58,788 bases of DNA from Paratrimastix pyriformis (Eukaryota > Preaxostyla > Paratrimastigidae), in the NCBI GenBank assembly GCA_027972325.1, contig JAPMOS010000087.1, positions 105,001-163,788 on the forward strand, in the 5' to 3' direction. Below, in pieces: positions 50,161 through 58,788 of this stretch. Made by a program: the position numbers and the translations under genes. The notes below the pieces were generated by a model. It saw only the letters and a list, made by a program, of their open reading frames with translations. It made no database searches and was not told where the DNA came from. Each line of letters starts with the position of its first letter. Within the stretch, counting starts at the first letter, position 1.

Positions 50161-51641
50161 ACACACACGAGATGCCGCCATGAGGCGAAACAATTCTTGC
50201 TCTCCCCCACAGACACAGGCAAACGAGATGGTGATTGGGACTGTCCATAGGATGGGGAGATATAAAGGGGTTGAACTTTGTCAGGCGCGGCAAGTCCTCT
50301 CGGGAAGACCAGACATCCAATATGACGCACGCACACACACACACACCACGACACAGACCATCACCAGGCTCTTCCCAACCTCGGGCCGCACCACCAGCGC
50401 CCCGCCGGCCGCCAGCAAGGTCACGGGCCTGTTCTCGTTCTCCCGAAACCGACATCGGACCACGGAAACCAACCCATACTGAACCAGCTGGGCCGCACCC
50501 CCAAACAGGCCGTCCGTCGGGCCGGCATTGACATTCCCGATGAAATCAGAGTCGGCGAGCGAGACCTGGCCATCGCCTGAGGCGTACAGGCCCGCGGCAC
50601 CGCCCACCCCGGCCGTGTTATTCAGAAAATCGCATCCCGTGATGGCCACATCGGGGCACCCGACCAGGGTCAGCGCCGCGGCCCCGCGGTGGGACAGCGG
50701 GCCGGCGCCGGACTGGCCGAGGAAACGCGACTGGGCCACACGCACCCGGAGCGCCTGGCCCGCAGCCAGAACCGCCGAACCGCTGGCAAAGTGGCCGCGG
50801 TTGGCTCGAAACAGGCACCCGGTGATGTTGAGTGATGATGATGATGAACCCGGGTCTGTGTGTGTGTTGTTTGGATTTGGGGGGTGCGGCGGGGTGGCGT
50901 CCGTTGGTGGGGTAGCGTCCGTGATGGAGGGGTGGGATGTCGGCGGGGTGATGAGCACCCGGAGGGCGGCACCGCCCGGGGTGGTGGTGGCGGTGGCTGT
51001 GGGACAATGAGACCCATTGACTGCGTTTTCAAAAAATGTGGAGTTGGACATGGTGATAGCCACGGGGACGGGGCCGGTCACGTCGATACACGAACCCCCG
51101 CAGGGCGCCTCGGAGTGGGCGCAGGTGCATTGGTCAACCCGCAGGGCGAACGGAGTAGTGGATGGTGCCCAGGTGGTTGTGTTGACTTGAAGAAGACCGC
51201 CGGAAATGGGGGCCCGACAATGACTGAAGTGCAGATTGGTGAGAACCAGCGATGTCAGGGGGTGGGTTGCCACCAAGGCACTGAATGGTGCGTCGCTCAG
51301 GCATCGGATGATAGGAGATGATGTGCCGTCTCCGATGAGAGAGAGTTCGGACAAAGCGGCTGGGAGATGCACAGACTAACCCCGTCGTCACAAATGGGGA
51401 GAGAGTGACGGATCAGTCAAGTGCGGCAACAGACTTGAGTGAGATTGCAATTGGAAAGGATGTGCACAGTCGTGCAAAGTTGAGACGTCACTGCATATTC
51501 AATGCTGATACAGGGTGAACTTTGTGTTGTACAATCGGAGACGTCCTTGCCGGTGGCCGCAACAAAACATGGGGCCGATGATCCCGAGACCGCGAGGAGA
51601 AAAGAGAAAACCAAAATAACAGCAATTGCCCATGTCTCCAT
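31227..51641 (-). CDS. Receptor-like TKL protein kinase with Pmp-like beta-helix ectodomain, 21 exons
   Basis: Exons: 51641-51435, 51375-50380, 50124-49994, 49770-48669, 47801-46799, 46502-46006, 45697-45596, 45532-45406, 45028-44830, 44204-43890, 43589-43439, 43093-42915, 42412-42172, 41953-41888, 41397-41314, 41041-40888, 35560-35469, 35220-35154, 32539-32472, 32130-31939 and 31463-31227. The sum is 2070 codons with stop and all phases close. A signal peptide (WAIAVILVFSFLLAVSG) leads into about 1500 residues of beta-helix repeats with FxxN and GGAL motifs (FTGNAGHLGGALCL), like chlamydial Pmp proteins. A membrane span (ALIAGAIIVATVLIGFGAYF, near 1691-1716) follows. The kinase (about 1751-1995) has IGNGAAGEV, VAVK, HRDVKSQN, DFG, SAPEV and RPEDRPTM, so it looks active. 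The tail is Ser/Pro-rich. It likely senses extracellular or surface ligands; none can be named. The acceptor before 50124 lacks AG, and the intron after 35469 is GC-AG. Confidence 0.88.
32545..32578. repeat. (GT)n in kinase intron
   Basis: GT run next to the acceptor of the APE-motif exon (32539); its complement supplies the CA-rich 3' intron end on the coding strand. Confidence 0.9.
32603..35144. repeat. 86-bp minisatellite, about 30 units
   Basis: The unit contains GTCAAGGTGAGTCTGGATGC, CTCGATCACGTCATCATTTT and GCGTCTTTTCTCACGAAGG. Two main variants alternate (TTTTTATGTCAAAA and TTTTTGTGGCAAAA), a third lacks one T, and two units are about 75 bases. Both ends lie in one kinase intron, between the DFG exon and the APE exon. 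Short frames of about 83 residues inside are by-products. Confidence 0.97.
35235..35330. repeat. Two copies of an intron segment upstream of the DFG exon
   Basis: The string GAGAAAAGGGCAATATGATC with flanking ACCTGCCCGG occurs twice, about 60 bases apart, next to the acceptor at 35221. Confidence 0.85.
35752..36027. repeat. CGACACATC/CGACACATA satellite, block 1
   Basis: Units of 9-11 bases (CCGACACAT, ACGACACA) with a LINE-tail scrap at 35841-35863. Lies in the 5.3-kb kinase intron and abuts the LINE 5' end. Confidence 0.92.
36028..39177 (+). mobile_element. Near-complete LINE (non-LTR retrotransposon), 5'-truncated
   Basis: 3.15 kb inserted in the satellite of a kinase intron, opposite to the gene. 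It starts inside the reverse transcriptase (ILAHRLTDFLGH...QHGFAPALG). The coding part ends at TGA 38986, followed by a 190-base 3' UTR. The tail runs CACTGGGCGGTCCCGCC, GGAGTGTAACGCATGGCGCG, CTTGTCGCCTGCGCCCTCGC, ACAGCATGTTCTCT; it defines the tails dispersed through the window. No poly-A; the end is CT-rich. Confidence 0.9.
36030..38986 (+). pseudogene. LINE ORF: RT, RNase H, zinc knuckle, REL-endonuclease-like end
   Basis: RT with LFLDLTNAFGSV (motif A), GVKQGDALSP and FADD; RNase H with YTDGS, AEIEAI, LLSDSEY, HHVPSHVD and QADRLAG; then CPLCHGGPETMSHLLSGC, a CCHC knuckle; then HPDLVLQSRGSDGTWWLLDV, which has the PD...D spacing of the restriction-enzyme-like endonuclease in R2/R4-type LINEs. 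Compared with the open copy at 15862-17928 the frame is shifted near 37070 (one base missing in a CCTCCC run), near 37245, near 37545 and again around 38120-38270; the last part, 38315-38986, is open. So this copy is dead, though apparently young. Confidence 0.85.
39178..39604. repeat. CGACACAT satellite, block 2
   Basis: About 425 bases of CCGACACAT and ACGACACACAT units between two LINE copies in opposite orientation. Confidence 0.95.
39605..40165 (-). mobile_element. 5'-truncated LINE copy, inverted to the one at 36028-39177
   Basis: Near-identical reverse complement of 38615-39177, covering the endonuclease-like C-terminus and the 3' UTR. Satellite on both sides. Confidence 0.93.
40166..40880. 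repeat. CGACACATA satellite, block 3, with embedded exon-edge copies
   Basis: Units CGACACATA, TACCCGACACA and CGACACATATA. Three copies of the downstream edge of the kinase exon 41041-40888, including its GTCCGT donor, lie at about 40340-40390, 40463-40513 and 40681-40732 (sharing GCCATGTCGAAGGCCATCCG). Confidence 0.9.
41073..41131 (-). repeat. Copy of the start of kinase exon 41041-40888
   Basis: Repeats 40988-41046 with two or three changes, including the TAG acceptor and the codons for YIVALIGATFESPKL. It lies 32 bases upstream in transcript order. Confidence 0.88.
41483..41583. repeat. Intronic palindrome pieces
   Basis: AAAAAATTATGGGTCGG and AAAAAAATATGGGATGG with A-runs. Further kinase-intron copies lie at 42636-42666, 42782-42872 and 43239-43394. 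The flanks at 41590-41850 show no gene. Confidence 0.8.
42001..42070 (-). repeat. Diverged copy of the kinase glycine-loop exon edge
   Basis: CCTCCCCGGGCACC, TTGCCGATCTGAGG and GGGAATGAATG parallel 41931-42000, which holds the acceptor and first codons of exon 41953-41888. Confidence 0.65.
42673..42747 (-). repeat. Copy of the start of the membrane-span exon
   Basis: Repeats the first 75 bases of exon 42412-42172 (GGTGTGCAGGGTGCCCACCG) with small indels that break its frame. Confidence 0.88.
44319..44415 (-). repeat. Copy of the start of kinase exon 44204-43890
   Basis: Repeats 44109-44206 (GGACTCGCCCGAGGGGCCCA, GAGCAGGGCGATCGGCGG), including the GCTGCTG acceptor side. Confidence 0.9.
44637..44710 (-). 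repeat. Copy of the end of kinase exon 45028-44830
   Basis: Repeats 44819-44890 including the GTCTGTG donor (CAGTTCGATCGCCGTCCCAC). It lies in the following intron. Confidence 0.9.
45040..45175. repeat. (GA)n tracts around a short dispersed repeat
   Basis: Two GAGAGA tracts enclose TTACGGGCCCTGGTGGCTCG. The same string recurs at 46552-46575 in another intron of the gene. Confidence 0.85.
45280..45370 (+). mobile_element. LINE fragment, subfamily II
   Basis: CCGCACCCCTGACACAAGGC, C-rich stretch, CATTGGGGCTCCGCACGCCG; matches the upstream part of the tail at 9430-9663. Confidence 0.7.
45557..45596 (-). repeat. Copy of the start of exon 45532-45406, fused to the end of the previous exon
   Basis: GTGACTCTGGTGAACTGCAC against GTGACGCTGGTGAACAGCAC in the exon. 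The copy directly follows exon 45697-45596, so the 63-base intron begins inside the copy with an atypical GTGACT donor. Confidence 0.88.
45753..45985. repeat. CCATCCATCC array in kinase intron
   Basis: CATCCATCC, CATCCCATCC and CCAACCAACC units. Confidence 0.93.
46630..46681 (-). repeat. Copy of the start of kinase exon 46502-46006
   Basis: GGTGGTTGTCTGGCCGC...GCCGAGGAGGC...CTGACTCTTACTGCC parallels the exon start. It lies about 180 bases upstream in transcript order. Confidence 0.82.
46705..46750 (-). mobile_element. LINE tail fragment
   Basis: AGAGAGAGACATGCTGTGTA, TAGGACGCAGGCG, in a kinase intron. Confidence 0.75.
48141..48320 (-). mobile_element. 5'-truncated LINE tail, subfamily I, in a kinase intron
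   Basis: AGAGAGAACATGCTGTGTAT through GGTGATGGGTGTGGGTGA; matches 39605-39780 closely. Confidence 0.88.
48340..48660. repeat. ATC array in kinase intron
   Basis: Seven near-perfect CATCATCATCATCCAGT units, then CATCATCCAAC units. A GGT run lies at 47938-47972 in the same intron. Confidence 0.93.
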
Positions 51642-51920
51642 GGAGGCTCGCACCTAAGATTGCAAAGCTCTCAGAGGCCGGCCGCAAGACGCGGCGAGAG
51701 CAGCAGAGAGCAGAAATACCTACCCCCAATGGTAACATCTTCCATTCCTTCTTCTGAGAAAAAAGCCGTCAACCGATCAGTCCCAGTACTTCAGGCAAAG
51801 TCCCTTTCAAGATGAAACAGATGAAAACTCATCGTTCTCGGGTCGGTCACGGCAGATCAGGTTTTACGAAAAAAAACTAGCACTCCACCGAAATAGGCCA
51901 CGCATTGCCATTTTGTTGTT
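51642..51920. promoter_or_regulatory. Divergent region between the kinase and F-box/LRR genes
   Basis: About 280 bases between the kinase ATG (51641) and the first recognisable codons of the plus-strand gene. AT-richer than its surroundings. No motif identified. It may hold a short first exon of the plus-strand gene. Confidence 0.4.
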
Positions 51921-51923
51921 CTC

Positions 51924-54306
51924 GCCTGGACTCCCTACCTTCTGATATCCTTTTTCTCGTGGTCGAGAACTCGGATTCTCGGCTTGTGGATCAAATTGCT
52001 CGCCTTGAACCACAGCCAGCACAGCCTTCGTTGCCAACTGCAAACAGACGTCAGGTCCCTCGTCTTCGATTGTAAGGGTGTGGACGAATCGGACATCTGC
52101 GAGGTGAAGGCCAGCATGACCCCGGCCACCATGGTTGCTCTCATTGGACCGTGCAAAAATCTCCAAGGTCCGTCGAACACATAAATCTCCGTCACTCCTG
52201 ACTTTTTTTTTTTTTTGCACAGAGATTGATCAGAACAACCCCTCGCTGAGACTGACTCACTGCGGTGCCGCTGAGTCCATCTATGGCCCTTGGGTTGACG
52301 CTGCTTTTCGAAACCACGATTCCCTTCGGCGGCTCTCGTTGGGAACAGCCGGCTTCTCCCCGGGGGCCATCTGCCGCATCATCTCGCTGCTGCCCGGGCT
52401 GGCCGACCTCACCCTGCGTGACTTTGACCTCCCCGAAGCTGACGAAAACGCCATCATCGCCCACATCGGGGCCACCTGCCGCAACCTGAGGTCGCTTTCC
52501 CTTGGCCTCCATGGGGACTTCTGGGTGACCCCATCGGCCCTGGTCTACACCCCCCTGCTGCCCGCATGCGGGGGCCTGACTGACCTCGACCTGGCCGCCA
52601 AGGGCGCGGGCATTGCGGAGGTGGTGCACGCGCCGGCCGCCCTGGAATTCCTCGACGTCCCGCCGAGCGCCCTGCCGGATGTGGCTGCCGCCTGGGCGTT
52701 GAATCTGAGCGCCCTGACCCGCCTCGACCTGTCCAATGCCCCGCTGGTGGTGGCCGGGATCCTGACCGGGTTGGCCCGTCCAGAGCTCTGCCAACTCGCC
52801 TCGCTCGCACTTGAGTTTGCCCTCGCCGCACAGGCCCGCGACCGAGACGATGCCGCGAGGGGCGCCGACGGCGAGAGCCTCCGCATGATCCTCCACAACA
52901 ATGTCAACACACTGACCGAAGTCTACCTGTCGGGGCGTCCGCCCCTCCCGGCCGACCTTCTGCTGGATGCCCTGGCCCAGATGCCCCAACTCGACACTGT
53001 CCGCCTGCGTAACCCGGGCTGGGAGTCGCTCCCTCCGGGGCTGGGCCTCCTCCTAGGCCGGCTGGACGCCTTCAACCTGGTGATGGCGGGCGACCTCCTG
53101 GAAGAGGAGTTTGGTGGCGATGGGAGCGCGCACCCGTGTCAGGCCGACCGGTGGGACATTGTCAGCGACCGGCTGAACATGCTCTACGTCACCTCGACCA
53201 GCAGCGTTCTGCACGTCGGCCAGATGAGTGTGACCTGCCCCCGGCTACACTCCCTCACCCTGCACGCCACCGAGGTGGTGACCCTCTCGTGCCCACGGCT
53301 CCAGGATCTGGCCCTGCCCTCCGCCTGCAAGCTCGAAGTGCGCAGCCCCATGCCCGAGTTGGAATTCGTGATGTCCTCCAGCCGAGAGGAGGTCCCCGTC
53401 TGGTTCCCGGCCGTGGCCTGCGCGCCCCGCCTGACTCGGATCGCCGAGGTGGGGCTCACCCCGGCCTTGGCGGAGCAACTTCTGTCCGCGACCAACCCGC
53501 AGCCACTGGCCGAGGTCGGGGTCGCCATCCTTCAGGCCACCGGCAGCCGCCCCTTGGCCCTTCACCTGACGGCCACCATGCGCGACCTCGTCCTCGACCT
53601 CCCCGCGCATATCCCCGAATTTGGGTTGATCAGCCTGGATCTGGGCTACCGGTCCGGCTGTGCCCAAGTGTCGCTGGGCTGTCCGGCCCTTCGGTCGCTC
53701 ACCATCCGCCGCGAGTTCCGCCGCCGCCGGGGTGATGATGGCGCCTTCTTTGGGCCCCCTTCGATCGTGTGGCAAGGCCCCGCACCTCCGCCGCTGACCT
53801 CACTGGCCGTGACCGACGCGCGCAGCTGGGAACAGGGTCTTCTGCTGCCCACACTCAAATCCCTCTCTTGGGAGCTGCCCGATGGTGGTGTCGCCGAGCA
53901 GCCGGAATTCGCATTCCTGGGGGATGTCTGCTGTCCCGTCCTGGAATCGCTGAATATGCATCTGGGGTCGACCCCCGCGGCCCTGTTCCAGTCGTCGACA
54001 CTGCGCGAGCTGACGATCGATGGGATGTCGCGCCACTCGAAGGTGGTTCTCCGCTGTCCGGCGTTGGAGAGCTTGCGGTATGACGATCTTGGGTACTCCG
54101 CCAAGCTGCACAAGGAGGTCGAGATGCCCTACTTGATCCGTGAGCGAAAGCCCGCGCTCGCTCGATCTGACCTGAGCGACGACGACGGCGAATCCTCGCC
54201 ACGGGCATGCCCTTGGAGCCACGACGAAGACGAAGAAGAAGACGAAGACGAAGACGACAAGGACTGTCGTAAATCCCCGTCGTCTCGTCACAGTGGGACA
54301 CAATGA
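51924..54306 (+). CDS. F-box-like/leucine-rich repeat protein (family copy 4), start unresolved
   Basis: Exon 1 runs from about 51924 to 52167, exon 2 from 52223 to 54306; the intron starts GTCCGTCG and ends GCACAG. Exon 1 begins with LPSDILFLVVENSDSRL, the family F-box-like start. One frame over it continues as LLALNHSQHSLRCQLQTDV, DVRSLVFD and VALIGPCKNL. A single extra base in CAAATTG near 51983 explains the shift and could be real or an error. No ATG precedes the F-box in frame, so a short upstream exon is likely. Exon 2 has irregular LRRs (LLPGLADLTLRDFDLPEA, CPRLHSLTLHA, CPALESLRYDD) and ends in an acidic Asp/Glu tail. Divergent from the receptor kinase. Confidence 0.75.
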
Positions 54307-54567
54307 GAATAATTAACGTCGGGAGAGGGACGACAAAGAGCAGGCTTGCATTCACTGGCCTGGCTGTTCCCGGGGCAGACCCACCCCATGAGTGGCTCGC
54401 CCTGGGCTCCCTTGCACTGGCTCACCGGCTTTGCCTCGTATGGCCTGATCGGTGCTGTGCCGAATCTCTTGGGTGGCCGACGGAAACGTGAGGTCGCCTT
54501 GCCTTCTCCTCCGGCGTCCAAGGGGTTCCTGCCGCATCGGCCATTTATATCTCGCTTGATGCGGTTA

Positions 54568-54662
54568 TGCGGAGGCACTCAAAATTTCTCTTCTTGAACT
54601 TGTCGCCTGCGTCCTCGCAAATACACAGCATGCTCTCTCTGCGGAGGCACTCAAAATTTCTC
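54568..54662 (+). mobile_element. 49-bp LINE tail with 23-bp target-site duplication
   Basis: The insert 54591-54639 (CTTGAACTTGTCGCCTGCGT, CAAATACACAGCATGCTC) is flanked by identical 23-base repeats at 54568-54590 and 54640-54662, each containing GCGGAGGCACTCAAAATTTC. The surrounding DNA is not a simple repeat. Confidence 0.95.
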
Positions 54663-54827
54663 AAGGGATTTTCACAAAACAACTAGTTTTTCCTTGCATT
54701 CTGAAACGTTCACCACCTCATCATCATGTGCCACTCCTTCTCCGCCAGTCAGTCTCGTGTTCGTCCTCGTGGGCGGCTCAACTCCGAGAGGATCTTCAAA
54801 GACAGGAAAATAAAACCGCCACAGAAA

Positions 54828-54859
54828 TACAGAGGAGGAGGGAGGGAGGGGGGAGGGGA

Positions 54860-54891
<32 letters not shown>

Positions 54892-54895
54892 AGAG
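54828..54895. repeat. GGA/poly-G tract
   Basis: GGAGGGAGGGGGG and GGAGGAGGA. The stretch 54307-54990 otherwise shows no gene I can support. Confidence 0.85.
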
Positions 54896-54994
54896 ACGTT
54901 CGTTGTGATTGTCGACACAACAACCGACCGAAGTCGGTTCCACCCACCGTTGTCGTGGGGCGCGCAATCCATCGAGCATCATGATTGATCGGGT

Positions 54995-55000
54995 GTGTGG

Positions 55001-55032
<32 letters not shown>

Positions 55033-55062
55033 GGTGGTGGTGGTGGTGGTGGTGGTGGGGGT
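54995..55062. repeat. (TTG)n(TGG)n array
   Basis: TTGTTG then TGGTGG for about 65 bases. Confidence 0.92.
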
Positions 55063-55194
55063 GTGGTGTGCATCTCCCCGGTCATCATCACCTGGGCGGC
55101 CGGGCGGGACTTGGCCCACGCCGTCCCCCTGCAGCCCCGGCCCTCAGCCTGCGTCGTGGCCCCGCCCATGGCCGCCGCTGCTGATGATGATGAT

Positions 55195-55275
55195 GGAGTG
55201 TAACGCATGGCGCGAAGGCGCGAGTAAGCTTTCTCCTTGAACTTGTCGCCTGCGCCCTCGCAAATACACAGCATG
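55195..55275 (+). mobile_element. LINE tail, subfamily I
   Basis: GAGTGTAACGCATGGCGCGA to CATGTTCTCTCTCT; a GATGATGATG run precedes it. Confidence 0.88.
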
Positions 55276-55299
55276 TTCTCTCTCTGATGGCGCAACCGC

Positions 55300-56850
55300 A
55301 CTGGTCGGCCGACGGGCCGAAGTGTGTGTAGCCGCGGCCGCCACTGCAGATGATGACCGGATGGGCGTGGATGCGCTAGCAGGCCGGTGGTGGGTGGTGC
55401 TGATGCTGGGGCGACCTGATGATGATGATGATGTTGTTGTTGTTGGGGTGGTCGTGAGCCTGGCGGCCTGGATGCGGTGGTGGTGGTTGGCAAGGTGGGG
55501 GTGGCGGCGGTGGCGTTGGCCAACCGGGCGTAAAGCCGCGCCGCGGGCGATTCGGGCGGCTGGGCGGACTCGGCGAAGAGGTGTGCGGCGACGGAGGTGG
55601 CCGGCAGGGTGGAGAGTGCCGAGGGGACCCGCCAGGTGCCGGCGGCGGAGGTGGTGGCGGTGGTGGGGGCTGGGCGGGGTTGTTGGTGGTTGGTGTGGGT
55701 GTTGATTGGAGGGGGCCAGAGTCCAGACAGGGGTGGCGGATAATGAGGAAGCGGGCAGGCCTTGGTTGTTGGTGGGACGGAGGGCACGTGATGATGATGA
55801 GGGAGGGGAGGTCGGGCGGGTTGGTGATGATTGGGATGATGGCGGAGAGGGGTGGGTGGTGGTGGCGGCGGCGTGGTGATGACCGCCACCGACAGGGGTC
55901 GTCGGGGGGGAGATACCCATTGGGGGGAAGGAGACAGGGCGGTTATAACCGCCACCATCACCATCACCCTGGCCCTGTCGGCTGGTGGTTGGGGCACGGG
56001 GAGCGGTGGCGAGGGACCAGACAGGACGGGTGACTGTTGATGACGATGACGATGAGGCCGGACGAAGGCAGCGGGCCGGCGGAAGGCGGGGGTGGGGGCG
56101 GAGGTGGCGGTGAACTCAGGTAGAACGTGTCCGTGTCGGGGGCGGCAGGGTTGGGGGTCCCGGCAGCAGCAGCAGAAGAGGTGGTGGAGGTGGTGGTGGG
56201 GCTGGGGCGCTGCTGAGGTGCCGTGGTGGGGGAGGTGAAGGAGGTGGTGGTGGTGGTGGGGGCGGGGCGGCCGGTGGAGGCGAAGCGAGCGGAAACACGG
56301 AGTCTGTGAAACCGAGGGGGGGGGGGAGGGAGGGGGGTTAGATGAAGACCGAATTATTTTTTGCCCATCCCATAATTTTTCCGAAGTCTATTGACCCATA
56401 TTACGACGGTCTTATTATTAACTGATTTTTTTAGTCCTGACCCATAGTTTTTCCGAAGTCTAGCGACCCTTATCGATTGCCTCGGCCCATAATTTTTCCG
56501 ACCGCACCGACCCCCCATAAACCCCCACCAGAATTCACACACAGCCAAACAAACAGACCTGCTGCAGCCCACGACCGCGAGGCGGCCTCAGATGATGTCC
56601 GTTCCCAGCCATCACCATCTGGGGCCCGCCTCGCCTGCGCCGCTGCCGCCTGCCCCGTAGGGCGAGGCACCGTCAGCACCCGCAGTGCTGCTCGCGTTAA
56701 GCAGCGACGGGGCTCGGGCGGACATTGGCGAGACTTCGGTCACCTCGATCGAGACATCGCCCGCGCCCCCGCCGGGCGTTTGAGGTCTGCCGGCGGGTGG
56801 TGGCGGGCGGGAGCGAGACGAGTCGGGCGGCGTCGAGAACTGCAACGATT
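55300..56850 (-). CDS. Possible exons of a proline-rich protein
   Basis: Weak. On the minus strand an exon-like stretch around 56850-56560 (VSIEVTEVSPMSARAP, then Gly/Ala-rich) ends at a GTCTGT donor near 56558. The following intron carries the intronic palindromes. An acceptor TTCACAG near 56307 leads into Pro/Ser-rich codons (SVFPLASPPPAAP) that continue, with frame uncertainty,towards 55300 (TWRVPSALSTLPATSVAAHL). Base composition alone could produce these frames. No family is recognised. Start, stop and exact exons are unknown. Confidence 0.25.
56351..56508. repeat. Three intronic palindrome arms
   Basis: CCCATAATTTTTCCGAAGTC, CCCATAGTTTTTCCGAAGTC and CCCATAATTTTTCCGACC. They are the same element as in SF3B1 and kinase introns, which supports this being an intron. 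Confidence 0.8.
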
Positions 56851-56897
56851 ATTCTGCTCGGTGGTGCGGATATATGTGGGGCAAACAGAAAGGTGTG

Positions 56898-57540
<643 letters not shown>

Positions 57541-57542
<2 letters not shown>

Positions 57543-58788
57543 GAGAGAGACATGCTGTATTTGCAGGGACGCAGGCGAAGAGAACCCATCTCCGCCTCGC
57601 GTCGCGCGTTACACGTTCCGATGGGGCCCACGACCTCGTGTTGGCCCTCTCGGCCGGGGCAGCGACGAGCGGAGCCCCAGTGGTGGGTGATAGGGGGCGG
57701 CGGGGAGGTGGGGTGCCTGTGTCAGGGGTGCGGCTCAGTCCCAGCCGCCTGTTCCGCATGGTCATCAGGGCCAGGGCGCCGCCACGAGAGGTGGCGAGGA
57801 GGAGAGGCACCGAGGCCCACGGATCTCAGGCGGGGAGGTCAAGTGGTCCGAGAGAGCTCGCGGGACGAGGTCAGGGACGATTGACCAGGAGCAGACGACC
57901 GACAAGCTGGGTAGTTTTGCTGCCAGGGTGGCCAACCCACTGCCGCCCCCTGGCCGTCCACGAGCCACCTGCGGTGCCAGCCTGAGACTGCAGGACCAGG
58001 TCTGGAAGGCCGCTGGGATCTCATCGAGCAGCTGAGGCTGGCTGGTTGCCGAGACCCCCAGGTGCCGGATCACCAGGCGTCCTGGCCGCCGAACCAGGCC
58101 CATGGGCGGACGGCACGGTCGTGCCTGGCCGTGGAACCCGCCGCAGGCCGCATGGGCCATGGTCTCTGGGCCCCGCAGCGGGCAGGTGGTCCGCGCGCGC
58201 CCGCGCAGGCGCGGATGGGCCGGTGGGGAACGCCAAAGAGCAGCCAGACGAGGCGGCGCACCTCCAGGCGGGGCCGCGAGCTGCCGCCAGGCCGCCGAGG
58301 CCAGCTTCTGCTCGAGTGTGTCGAGGGTCACCCGATGAGGCCGTTCGCGCTGCAGCCACTCGCGGCTGTCTTCCTCACATTGGAGGGCAGGCAGAACCCC
58401 GGGCCGCGGCGGTGGTGAACGGTCGAGCAGGAACGGCAGGCGCATCCACCGGTCCTGATGGCCGGAACCGGAGCGGGCTGGGCAGGAGGCCGATCTGTTG
58501 CGGGGCGGCATCGGGTTGTGGCGGGCGGCGGCTGCCGCGGGCCTCCCCGCCGGCGGTCAGCTTGCAGGTTCCACAGCTGGGGCATGGGGATGATGACGGC
58601 GTGTGATGGACGGTGACAGAGGCGCGGCCAGCGGGAGCAGTCGTCGCGGATCCGGAGGACGGTCTGCTGGCACTGAGACAGGCCACAGGACCGGCAAAGG
58701 CGCCGAGGGCGAGCTGTCGGAGAGGAGCAGATGGCTCGGCTCGGTGGCACCTGCTCCCGTTGAGCAGCTCGGCGGCCAGGCGGATGGC
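57541..58788 (-). mobile_element. LINE subfamily II, 3' part, running off the window
   Basis: The 3' end at 57541 (GAGAGAGACATGCTGTATTT antisense) abuts the GAT array. The 5' part continues beyond 58788. Decayed coding sequence homologous to the LINE at 36028-39177 is recognisable: LTIRLA-like RNase H codons at the right edge, LWNLQADR near 58570, VTLDTLEQKLASAAWRQ near 58300, ETMAHAAC near 58160 and LVIRHLGVSATS near 58060. Frames shift repeatedly, so it is dead. The tail differs from subfamily I (GACGCAGGCGAAGAGAA instead of GCGCAGGCGACAAGTTC). Confidence 0.8.

Noticed and set aside
53136-53735. 200-codon frame on the plus strand within the fourth F-box/LRR gene
   Set aside because: Shadow of the GC-rich coding strand; the LRR frame has family homology and this one has none.
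54303-54597. Short frames downstream of the fourth F-box/LRR gene (for example MSGSPWAPLHWLTG)
   Set aside because: No homology, no splice evidence, and they overlap in several frames.

Overview
The window is nuclear DNA of a GC-rich, intron-rich unicellular eukaryote. Every gene I could model except one is split by introns, the spliceosome component SF3B1 is present, there is a eukaryotic tRNA-Gln, and non-LTR retrotransposon debris is everywhere. The species cannot be fixed from the sequence. A free-living flagellate such as a Preaxostyla metamonad would fit, but that is a guess from gene content and style.
Layout. 1-6261 (+): C-terminal two thirds of SF3B1 in 14 exons. 6733-8880 (+): single-exon F-box-like/leucine-rich protein. 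8.9-10.6 kb: microsatellite, retrotransposon tails and tRNA-Gln(CUG). 10638-13854 (+): zinc-finger-like exons that splice in phase into a second F-box/LRR gene, whose body is broken. 14415-18246 (-): an unidentified ORF split by a 2.86-kb hAT-like element (15271-18128). That element carries an open reverse transcriptase-RNase H frame taken from a local LINE. 18527-20856 (-): third F-box/LRR gene, divergent from UDP-glucose 6-dehydrogenase (20982-23123, 8 exons). 24223-24964 (-): P-loop kinase of the uridine kinase/YFH7 type, divergent from a coiled-coil/LRR protein (25026-29314) with one repeat per exon. 31227-51641 (-): one 20-kb gene of 21 exons for a receptor-like protein kinase with a secreted parallel beta-helix ectodomain, one membrane span and a complete TKL-like kinase. 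Its introns hold an 86-bp minisatellite, a CGACACAT satellite, a near-complete LINE and an inverted LINE fragment. About 51.92-54.31 kb (+): fourth F-box/LRR gene. 54.3-58.8 kb: low-complexity DNA, a possible proline-rich gene, a long GAT array and a second LINE subfamily running off the right edge.
Common threads. (1) Splice donors follow GTCNGY instead of the usual GTRAGT across unrelated genes. (2) Long introns are filled by ATC/GAT arrays or by a short palindrome, AAAAATTATGGG...CCCATAATTTTT. (3) In the kinase gene, exon edges, often with their splice site, are copied into the adjacent intron; one such copy seems to have created an intron. (4) A LINE family with RT, RNase H, a zinc knuckle and a PD...D endonuclease-like end has seeded about 20 severely 5'-truncated tails, mostly inside simple repeats; one 49-bp tail has a perfect 23-bp target-site duplication.
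The genes do not form an operon or an obvious pathway. The two short divergent gaps (125 and 61 bp) suggest compact bidirectional promoters.
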